Below, one piece after another: positions 1-5,239 of a stretch of DNA of 6,491 nucleotides (the stretch's first letter is position 1; the number at the start of each line of letters is the position of its first letter). The DNA is from Deltaproteobacteria bacterium (GTDB taxonomy: Bacteria > Myxococcota_A > Polyangia > HGW-17 > SLPX01). Where the stretch lies: the NCBI GenBank assembly GCA_011390535.1, contig JAABSF010000137.1:1-6491 (forward strand), given 5' to 3'. The notes under the pieces are model-generated. The model did no database searches and was not told where the DNA came from. It worked only from the letters and a program-made list of their open reading frames with translations. The position numbers and the translations under genes are program-made.

Positions 1-1975
1 TCTTGTGGATATATTCAATCACAAAAGTAGATTGAAAATAAGCCATTATGACACCTTTCATTGTTTTGGAACGTGTAAACCCAAGGTTCACTTCTAAAAC
101 AGGTGTCAGGTTGCCGGTAGCCAGCTTCCTGTAGAGCATGCGAGAATGCTGACGCTTCCATTCAGGCCTAGCCAACAAGGTCTCATATTCAGCGAGCCCT
201 TCAGTGAACCAACGTTCAACTCTTCCTTTCGTCATCTGAACGTGTATCACGTGAGCCAACTCATGCCACAATACATAAGCCCAGTTCGTTCGTCCAAGCG
301 ATGGAGACATGGAGGTCACCACCTTCCCAAAGCATACCCCCAAGATGCCTGTCTCAGCGGGTTCCCCAAAAGTACGCGCCTGAAAATCCTCCGCCTTGTC
401 ATACAACTCCATATAAACTGGAATATGTGGTTTATAGTTGTACTTTTTAAGGTATGACTTAACTGCTCCGTTCAACACTTGAGGGACGTAACGAGACAGA
501 AGCTTCACCTCATCTTTTGGGAAAAGAAATCTTATTTTTCCTTTTTCATACCAGTCGTATCTCTTTGAAAGATTGTCGTGAAGCGTGAGCAGATTAACTG
601 TCTTGTGATTGAACCCGTCGAGCTTGTGTGCCTCTTTCAGGTTAAACCAGCCCATACCGTAGTCACCTGTTCTGAGCTGATTTACACCTAAGTCAGCCAG
701 CGCGTTCGCGTTCTGCGGATCAAACTGGAGAGCTTTCTTGTTCAGCTCGGCGGCTTCTGCATATCTGTGATGTCGTGAGACGAATTTTCCGGCAAGATTA
801 AAAAAGGCACCATCGTGAGAATTGATCTCCAGCGCCCTCTTCTTCGCCTTCTCAAAATCGGCCTTTTCGTCATTTAAATAATGGACCGCCGCTTTCAATG
901 CCAGTGACCTTGAATAGTTCGGATTCACTTTCAGTGCCTCGGTGAGAGTTTTCCTTGCGCCGGGGTATTTGGCATCGAAAATATCCAGGCCGGCCAAATA
1001 GAGCCTCGCCTCTACACATTTGGGATTTATCTCTAAAGCCTTTTTGGCTCGCTCTTTTCCTTTGTGATGATTAGATCGAGGAGCATACCATTCAACCCAA
1101 GCCAACCCAGCCAGAGCCTCCGGATGATTTGGATTGATTTTCAAAACCTTCTTATAGAAATCATCCGCCCAATCCACACGGTACTTTTTCATGGACAGCG
1201 CCGCCCATTCCAGCCAAACCCGGATATTATTTGGAGCTTTCTTAGAAGCCTTTTCAAATAAATTAGATGCCTCCTGCCAGTCCTCCTGACCATGAGCGGC
1301 CATCCCAAGATAGACCAGGTGATAAGGGTTTTCCCTGCTCAAAAAACCATTGTCTACATCATTGAAGAAGCTTTTAAAGACAGCGTTCGCGGCGATTTTG
1401 TTCCCTTGGGTCAATAAAAGACGTCCCCTCAAAATCCTAGCCTCGAACTGGAGCCGGTCAGCCTTGATTACTGCCTCAAGAGTTTTCCCCGCCCGTTCAT
1501 AATTCCCAGTAAGCATATCCAAACGGGCCGACTCGGTGCGAGCTACAAGCGCTACCCGCTTATCTCTCGCGGCTTTCTCCAACAAACCTTCAGCTCTTTT
1601 ATATCGGCCGGTCTCCATCAAAACTCGGGCGGCACCAAGCAACCCATAGCCCCGGTTGCGTCCTCGGGCGGCTTTATTGAAAGCTTTTAAGGCGGCTTCG
1701 TATTCTCCTTTTTCGAAAGCCGTGTAAGCCGAAGCAAACTTCCGTCCTCCAGCAACAGAACTCCCTAAGACCGCCCCTCTCCCTAAGACCGTCCCTCTCC
1801 CACCGCCTCGGGGGGCACCTTGAACCTGCGAATGAAAAACATTCGCCAAGGCGATGATCAAGACTAACGGGAATGCCCATCTCTTTATGCCCTTAAAAAC
1901 CCGGCTGGACATATCTGATTCTGTTTTAGAGTACTCCGAAACCGCGCTAATGGAACGTAGACCATGTTTTGTCAT
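1..1975 (-). CDS. TPR protein with C-terminal peptidase MA-like (gluzincin) domain, 3'-truncated by window edge
   Basis: Reading the minus strand from the ATG at 1975 gives 658 uninterrupted codons that run off the left edge, so the C-terminus is missing. A GGAG (1982-1985) lies 6 nt before this ATG. An in-frame ATG at 1912 has no Shine-Dalgarno but would give a more ordinary signal peptide. Residues ~32-50 are hydrophobic (FPLVLIIALANVF) after basic residues, so the protein is probably exported or membrane-anchored. Residues ~80-450 are TPR-like helical pairs, with repeats such as ALEINPKCVEARLYLAGL and ALQFDPQNANALADLG. Near residue 571 is HELAH (codons at 251-265), followed by WFTEGLAEYE, the zinc-binding layout of peptidase MA-like proteins: two His from HExxH, with a downstream Glu (about 592) as likely third ligand. 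The later AYFQSTFVIEYI also fits that family. It probably acts in the envelope as a metallopeptidase or peptide-binding scaffold; the substrate is unknown. It follows the lipoprotein gene on the same strand, 64 nt downstream. Confidence 0.92.
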   Translation of the reverse strand, partial: MTKHGLRSISAVSEYSKTESDMSSRVFKGIKRWAFPLVLIIALANVFHSQVQGAPRGGGRGTVLGRGAVLGSSVAGGRKFASAYTAFEKGEYEAALKAFNKAARGRNRGYGLLGAARVLMETGRYKRAEGLLEKAARDKRVALVARTESARLDMLTGNYERAGKTLEAVIKADRLQFEARILRGRLLLTQGNKIAANAVFKSFFNDVDNGFLSRENPYHLVYLGMAAHGQEDWQEASNLFEKASKKAPNNIRVWLEWAALSMKKYRVDWADDFYKKVLKINPNHPEALAGLAWVEWYAPRSNHHKGKERAKKALEINPKCVEARLYLAGLDIFDAKYPGARKTLTEALKVNPNYSRSLALKAAVHYLNDEKADFEKAKKRALEINSHDGAFFNLAGKFVSRHHRYAEAAELNKKALQFDPQNANALADLGVNQLRTGDYGMGWFNLKEAHKLDGFNHKTVNLLTLHDNLSKRYDWYEKGKIRFLFPKDEVKLLSRYVPQVLNGAVKSYLKKYNYKPHIPVYMELYDKAEDFQARTFGEPAETGILGVCFGKVVTSMSPSLGRTNWAYVLWHELAHVIHVQMTKGRVERWFTEGLAEYETLLARPEWKRQHSRMLYRKLATGNLTPVLEVNLGFTRSKTMKGVIMAYFQSTFVIEYIHK
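1763..1798. repeat. 18-bp tandem duplication inside the TPR-peptidase gene
   Basis: Two adjacent 18-nt units, 1763-1780 and 1781-1798, differ at one base (17/18 identical). Read on the minus strand they encode RGTVLG followed by RGAVLG, about residues 60-71 of the TPR-peptidase protein. They lie just after the signal or anchor segment, in a Gly/Arg-rich linker. The duplication keeps the frame and the difference is one amino acid (T/A), consistent with a fairly recent in-frame slippage event in a tolerant linker. Confidence 0.85.
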
Positions 1976-1985
1976 CTTCAACTCC

Positions 1986-2048
1986 AAAAAAAACCACCGA
2001 CGCTACTTGTCGACTCTTACCGTTAAAAAAACACCGACGTTACTGTCG
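1986..2048 (-). terminator. Two weak tandem terminator-like hairpins after the lipoprotein gene
   Basis: On the minus strand each copy of the duplication forms a short CGAC/GTCG stem. One has arms 2045-2048 and 2035-2038; the other has arms 2009-2012 and 1998-2001. Each could be lengthened slightly by G-U pairs. Runs of seven T (2025-2031) and eight T (1986-1993) follow within a few bases. The stems are only four strong pairs, so termination would be leaky at best. The TAA of the lipoprotein gene sits in the loop of the first hairpin. If active they would reduce read-through into the TPR-peptidase gene. The T-runs may instead be only the by-product of the duplication. Confidence 0.3.
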
Positions 2049-2066
2049 ACTCTTGCCGTCAAAAAA
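1995..2066. repeat. ~36-bp tandem duplication across the end of the lipoprotein gene
   Basis: Unit 1 is 1995-2030 and unit 2 is 2032-2066. They share CACCGACG, TACT, GTCGACTCTT and CCGT, then a run of six A, with three substitutions and one single-base indel. Unit 2 contains the last codons of the minus-strand lipoprotein gene (DGKSRQ and its TAA at 2040-2042). Unit 1 is the extra copy in the intergenic gap, where the single-base difference changes the frame and the stop. The unit begins and ends next to A-runs (T-runs on the minus strand), a likely slippage substrate. Confidence 0.8.
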
Positions 2067-3038
2067 CTGTAAAGCCTCAATGAACTGCTCTGGAGAACCA
2101 TGAACAGATGAACCGGCGCCGCTATATGGCGCATCTGCAGGGAGGCGGTAACCGGCAAGGCTCATGCCGTCTACAATGGCGTCTGCGGCCGTAAAATTAC
2201 CCCCGGGACCGGAATTGCCCCAAGGTGCAAACCCCAACTCAGAGGCGTCCAGCTTAGGTGAGGCCGAAGCGTTTACATCATTGGCCCAATAGGCTGCAAA
2301 ATATGACTGGCGCAGATCCAGCCCCAACAGCAGCCCCGCAGTAGTACCGGCCGACTCGCTCAACAAAAAAGTCTCATCATTGGAAATATTGTAATTGCTT
2401 CGCAGATAGTCCAACACCGTGGCCCCCGCCGCTCCGTCACCGTTGTATGCGACACCATCCAGTACAGCAAAGATAACATCTTCCAAGCCTGCCATCGGGG
2501 CCACATTGCGAAGGTTTTCCGCCATCTGTACATCACCTTCAGTCCCTGAATATACGATCATGAGCCTGTTGGGCTGAGAATGATTGTAAGAACTCGGAAC
2601 AATGAGCACTATAGAAACACCGGACGCGTTGACGGTTTCTCCGGATGGATAGACGCCGCCACCGGAACCTCCCGATGAGCCACCCAAAGGAGGGACAACC
2701 TCTTGGGTGGAAGAATCAACCTGGGTTCCCGAATCAAGAGCTGGTTCAGCGTCAAACCCAACACCCGCGTCCAGGTTGGCGTCGGTTTCCCCACTCCCGC
2801 CATCCACAGAGGCTTCGGCGTTATCATTCACGTTAGCATCTGAAGCCGACACAACCGAGTCGCCGCCTCCGTCCCCCACCGGGACAACACTAATAACTCC
2901 CTCACAACCGGATAGAAAAAAGAAAACCGACAGATAGATTCCGAAAAACAAAGGAGTGAATCGCCTGATTCCCTTTAACCGATAGTTCCTTTTAGTTCTT
3001 AAGATTAAACCAATAAAACTGAAAAACAATTTGTGCAT
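2040..3038 (-). CDS. Lipoprotein with Asp-rich linker and alpha/beta-hydrolase (esterase-like) domain
   Basis: The start was set at the ATG at 3038 (332 residues). It follows AGAGG (3050-3054), and the promoter at 3063-3090 predicts transcription from about 3056, downstream of the alternative ATG at 3062. The N-terminus has basic residues, a hydrophobic stretch and lipobox FLSGC, so lipidation is predicted at Cys45. Residues ~50-135 form a low-complexity D/A/S/G/V linker. The rest resembles an alpha/beta hydrolase of the esterase or PHB-depolymerase-like kind: VLIVPSSYN and NRLMIVYSGTEG as early strands, FLLSESAGTTAG as nucleophile elbow (Ser229), WANDVNAS with a possible acid Asp254, and SSVHGSPEQFIEALQFF with a likely catalytic His313 near the C-terminus. 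The elbow reads SxSxG, not the usual GxSxG, and the 45-residue signal segment is long. It is probably a surface or periplasmic hydrolase of unknown substrate. The fold assignment is by motif only. Confidence 0.88.
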   Translation of the reverse strand: MHKLFFSFIGLILRTKRNYRLKGIRRFTPLFFGIYLSVFFFLSGCEGVISVVPVGDGGGDSVVSASDANVNDNAEASVDGGSGETDANLDAGVGFDAEPALDSGTQVDSSTQEVVPPLGGSSGGSGGGVYPSGETVNASGVSIVLIVPSSYNHSQPNRLMIVYSGTEGDVQMAENLRNVAPMAGLEDVIFAVLDGVAYNGDGAAGATVLDYLRSNYNISNDETFLLSESAGTTAGLLLGLDLRQSYFAAYWANDVNASASPKLDASELGFAPWGNSGPGGNFTAADAIVDGMSLAGYRLPADAPYSGAGSSVHGSPEQFIEALQFFDGKSRQ

Positions 3039-3062
3039 GATAAATGTAACCTCTGCCCTCAT

Positions 3063-3090
3063 ATTATGAGAGCATCCGGATGCAGGTCAA
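3063..3090 (-). promoter_or_regulatory. Sigma70-like promoter for the lipoprotein gene
   Basis: On the minus strand, TTGACC (3085-3090, 5/6 to the -35 consensus) and CATAAT (3063-3068, 5/6 to the -10 consensus) are separated by 16 bases. The expected transcription start is near 3056, giving an 18-base leader that contains AGAGG before the ATG at 3038. The prediction rules out the ATG at 3062 as the start for transcripts from this promoter. Confidence 0.6.
3072..3083. promoter_or_regulatory. Perfect 12-bp palindrome GCATCCGGATGC in the promoter spacer (candidate operator)
   Basis: GCATCCGGATGC equals its own reverse complement over all 12 bases. It lies entirely between the -35 and -10 elements of the minus-strand promoter, a common place for a dimeric regulator to bind. 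It is also upstream of the divergent histidine kinase gene, so one protein bound here could influence both directions. The binding protein is unknown, and a chance palindrome cannot be excluded from one copy. Confidence 0.4.
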
Positions 3091-3107
3091 CATAAGTGAG
3101 ATGAAAA

Positions 3108-3112
3108 GGAGG
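3108..3112 (+). promoter_or_regulatory. Strong Shine-Dalgarno (AAGGAGG) out of frame with the kinase
   Basis: GGAGG at 3108-3112, within AAAAGGAGG, is the best ribosome-binding sequence in the gap before the kinase. It lies 8 bases before a TTG at 3121, which opens a different frame. It is 66 bases before the kinase ATG at 3179, too far to serve it directly. Confidence 0.55.
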
Positions 3113-3120
3113 CAAAAGAC

Positions 3121-3207
3121 TTGTCAGCACATACAAATCATTGTTCAAGCAAAGCTCACTATGTGGTAAAAATGCATTATGGATCGAAAAAAACCTTCAG
3201 TTTATAA
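3121..3207 (+). CDS. Candidate 28-codon leader ORF (TTG start) overlapping the kinase start, or the displaced true N-terminus of the kinase
   Basis: A TTG 8 nt after AAGGAGG opens a frame of 28 codons (LSAHTNHCSSKAHYVVKMHY, then GSKKTFSL) ending in TAA at 3205-3207, 29 bases into the kinase gene in another frame. It has no recognisable family. Two readings fit. It may be a leader peptide whose translation exposes or couples to the kinase start. Or it may be the real N-terminus of the kinase: both frames read through seven A at 3187-3193, and loss of one A would join them as GSKK followed by PSVYKKRG. Length alone gives no support for coding, so the call rests on the ribosome-binding site and overlap. 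Confidence 0.33.
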   Translation: MSAHTNHCSSKAHYVVKMHYGSKKTFSL

Positions 3208-4498
3208 AAAGAGAGGGGCACAGTCCCGACAGAAAAGCGAAAGCACTCGTACGGTAAAACTCCGTAAAGCCCTTTGTTGTGCCGCAGAGCTGACCTTGCT
3301 GGTAAACAGAGAAGGTTGCATTGAAGAGATGTACGGTTCCGCTACGACTCTCCTGGGTGAAGAAACAAAGCTGAGGCACGGAGATCCCTTAGACATAATT
3401 TTAAAGGATCAGACTTTTGCCGATATAGTATCCCATGATCCGGAAGCCTTTGACGAGAGAGGATACTCCTTAACGGTGAATCTAATCGCTGAAAAGAGGG
3501 CGGAACTCAGGATCACAAAACTCCCTAAAGACCCTGTTTTCGTAGTCGTTCTGCGGAATATTACTCCAGTATTCCGGGAAATCGAATCTCTGAAAAAGCA
3601 AAACATCCGCTATGCCGAGGATCTCGCGCAGACATACGCGCGATGGAAAGATGGAGTGAAAAAAGTAGGGATCACCGCCCAACAAGCCGCAAAGGCTGAA
3701 CGACTCTCAACCCTGGGTCAAGTCGCCGCCAACCTGGCTCATGAAGCAAAGAACCTGCTCATGCCCGTCACGATATATTCACAACTTTTAGTGGAAAAGA
3801 GCCGTAATCTGGACGAGGAAAGCAAACACCTAGCAGAAGGGATTCATTCAGCCGCTGATCGTGTAGCCTCTCTGCTGCATCAAATATTGGATGCGGGAAA
3901 ACCAGTGGATCTCCACAGAGAACCAATCCCCGTGTCATCTCTCACAGAAAGCCTGGAGACAATCCTCGGGTCCACCCTGCGCCGCCATGAGGTCAAGCTT
4001 GAGGTAGCACTCGACTCTGATTTACCGTTAATCGAGGCTAATCAAAGAGAGCTGGAGCAGGTCTTCATAAATATCATCGCAAACTCCATAGATGCCTTTG
4101 AAGAAGCTCAAAACAGAAGCCGACCTGTTGGACAAGAGCCGAAAATCCAAATTAGAGCCTTCATTGAAAAGGAAGAAAAGCAAGGAAAGCAAGATGAGCA
4201 AAGGGCAGAAGACAGACCGCCTGTAGTGGTTATAAGCTTTAAAGATAACGGCCCCGGATTTCAAGATGACACACTGTCAAAAATATTCGACCCCTTTTTC
4301 ACAACTAAAGAAGCAAAGAAAGGCACAGGGTTGGGGCTCTTTGTGGCACATGAAACCATAAGAAATCTGGGGGGCACGATGGAGGCTTTCAATATTAGAA
4401 CAGAAGGAAGCGGAGCCGCTTTTGAAATCCGTCTCCCTGGAATCATCGAACCGGAAACCCTCAACAGAAGAAAAGACTTAGGAACTACGATCGGTTAA
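3179..4498 (+). CDS. Soluble sensor histidine kinase with N-terminal PAS-like region (NtrB/AtoS type)
   Basis: 439 residues with no membrane segment, so cytoplasmic. Residues 1-30 are strongly basic. About 35-135 resembles a PAS sensor domain (LTLLVNREGCIEEMYGSATT through VFVVVLRNITP), and a helical linker runs ~136-172. The dimerisation/phosphoacceptor helix is GQVAANLAHEAKNLLMPV, with His188 as phosphorylation site and Asn192 in the HExxN position linked to phosphatase activity. The usual Pro of HExxNPL is Leu193. The catalytic domain shows the N box (NIIANSIDAFEEA, Asn302), G1 (DNGPGF, Asp356), the F box (IFDPFFTTK) and G2 (GTGLGL, 382-387). A Lys/Glu/Gln-rich insert at ~330-346 separates N and G1 boxes. 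A stop at 3167-3169 blocks in-frame extension upstream, and no Shine-Dalgarno precedes this ATG. No receiver or output domain is attached; the convergent receiver protein next door is a plausible partner. The sensed signal is unknown. Confidence 0.95.
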   Translation: MDRKKPSVYKKRGAQSRQKSESTRTVKLRKALCCAAELTLLVNREGCIEEMYGSATTLLGEETKLRHGDPLDIILKDQTFADIVSHDPEAFDERGYSLTVNLIAEKRAELRITKLPKDPVFVVVLRNITPVFREIESLKKQNIRYAEDLAQTYARWKDGVKKVGITAQQAAKAERLSTLGQVAANLAHEAKNLLMPVTIYSQLLVEKSRNLDEESKHLAEGIHSAADRVASLLHQILDAGKPVDLHREPIPVSSLTESLETILGSTLRRHEVKLEVALDSDLPLIEANQRELEQVFINIIANSIDAFEEAQNRSRPVGQEPKIQIRAFIEKEEKQGKQDEQRAEDRPPVVVISFKDNGPGFQDDTLSKIFDPFFTTKEAKKGTGLGLFVAHETIRNLGGTMEAFNIRTEGSGAAFEIRLPGIIEPETLNRRKDLGTTIG

Positions 4499-4538
4499 GT
4501 TTATTCAAAGAACACACACCCCAGATGAGAACAATTCC

Positions 4539-4574
4539 GGATGGAAGTAACCAGCTGGATGGGAGCAACCAGCT
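4539..4574. repeat. 18-bp tandem repeat between kinase and response regulator genes
   Basis: Units 4539-4556 (GGATGGAAGTAACCAGCT) and 4557-4574 (GGATGGGAGCAACCAGCT) are directly adjacent and match at 16 of 18 bases. A degenerate further copy may precede them at about 4523-4538. Within the array, AGCTGG (4553-4558) can pair with CCAGCT (4569-4574), and CCAGCTGG is itself a palindrome. No T-run follows on either strand, so it is not a standard intrinsic terminator for the convergent genes. The rest of the 114-base gap shows nothing else I recognise. Confidence 0.85.
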
Positions 4575-4612
4575 ACTTCAAAGACAAAATAACAACAAAA
4601 CCCCATATACAC

Positions 4613-4984
4613 TTACTCATCGAAAACTTGTTCTATTTTGGTCAGCAGCTCCAATGGGCTGAAAGGTTTTGTGAAATACCCATCAGCGCCGGCATCGAAA
4701 CCTGTCTTACGATCCACCTTTTTTTCCCTGGCGGTTAACATGAGCACAACACATGACTTTGTGATTGGATTACGTTTCAGCCGTCGACATACCTCGTATC
4801 CATCAAGCCCTCCCGGCATCATAACATCCAAAATGACAAGATCAGGTCTCTTCTCTGTGGCCAGCTCCAATGCTTGCCTGCCGTTTTCCGCCTCGTAGAT
4901 CTGGAAATCATCCACTTTAAGCGTCACTGATACCAGCTCTCGAACCTCAGGCTGATCATCTACGATCAAGATCCTTTTGGGCAT
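4613..4984 (-). CDS. Single-domain CheY-like response regulator (receiver only)
   Basis: 123 residues, the length of one receiver domain, with no output domain. RILIVDDQ supplies the acidic pair Asp9-Asp10, LVILDVMMPGG carries the phosphorylated Asp53, LMLTAR has the conserved Thr84, and YFTKPFSPLEL has the conserved Lys106. All catalytic and switch residues are present, so it should be phosphorylatable. The loop after Asp53 reads MMPGGLDGYEV, one residue longer than the common MPGMDGYE, a known variant. GGAG at 4994-4997 lies 9 bases before the ATG. The gene is convergent with the soluble histidine kinase, whose stop lies 114 bases away; a phosphorelay between them is an inference. Like other stand-alone receivers it would act by protein-protein contact or pass phosphate on. 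It is in the same direction as the ATPase gene upstream but 255 bases away, so a separate promoter is likely. Confidence 0.95.
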   Translation of the reverse strand: MPKRILIVDDQPEVRELVSVTLKVDDFQIYEAENGRQALELATEKRPDLVILDVMMPGGLDGYEVCRRLKRNPITKSCVVLMLTAREKKVDRKTGFDAGADGYFTKPFSPLELLTKIEQVFDE

Positions 4985-4993
4985 TTATAAACT

Positions 4994-4997
4994 CTCC
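4994..4997 (-). promoter_or_regulatory. Shine-Dalgarno of the response regulator
   Basis: On the minus strand GGGGAGAG, with core GGAG, precedes the ATG at 4984 by 9 bases, supporting that start. Confidence 0.6.
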
Positions 4998-5130
4998 CCG
5001 GAGCGATAGATTCTACAAAAGTCTGCAAACTATCATCTCTTCTCGTCTTGGGCAACAACCTACAATAATATTACTTTCCCTGCTGTCTAAAGGCAACTCC
5101 TCTGACAATTTCCAATACACTATAGTTCAG

Positions 5131-5136
5131 ATTATA
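5131..5136 (-). promoter_or_regulatory. Isolated perfect -10 hexamer in the ATPase/regulator spacer
   Basis: TATAAT occurs on the minus strand, but no convincing -35 lies 16-18 bases upstream. If used, it would start a transcript near 5124 with a leader of about 140 bases before the response regulator. A second weak candidate closer to the gene is TTGCCT with a TAATAT 17 bases later (about 5070-5098). Neither is strong. The remainder of the 4985-5239 spacer holds no gene or RNA I can recognise. Confidence 0.2.
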
Positions 5137-5239
5137 CCCCGTAATCCAGCTAAACACACTCGCCTTGTCCGCCGATCCACCTCGCCATACTGCGCAACTA
5201 CCTGTGAGCATGGTTGTCCGAATCTCAATGAGATCCTGT

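Noticed and set aside
146..457. Plus-strand open frame opposite the TPR-peptidase gene
   Set aside because: The minus strand here encodes the HELAH metallopeptidase domain; the plus-strand product has no recognisable motif and is an antisense shadow.
3039..3062. Extending the lipoprotein to the ATG at 3062
   Set aside because: There is no ribosome-binding sequence before it, and the predicted transcript start (~3056) lies downstream of this ATG.
3167..3178. In-frame upstream extension of the histidine kinase
   Set aside because: A TAA at 3167-3169 blocks the frame just before the ATG at 3179.
4499..4612. Intrinsic terminator between the convergent kinase and regulator genes
   Set aside because: AGCTGG/CCAGCT can pair, but neither strand has a T-run directly after the stem.
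5071..5211. 46-codon minus-strand ORF in the spacer between the ATPase and the response regulator
   Set aside because: It begins with ATG but has no Shine-Dalgarno, no recognisable family and no length advantage over chance, so it is not called as a gene.
5220..5234. Terminator after the ATPase stop
   Set aside because: ATCTC-AAT-GAGAT is a 5-bp hairpin without a following T-run on the minus strand.
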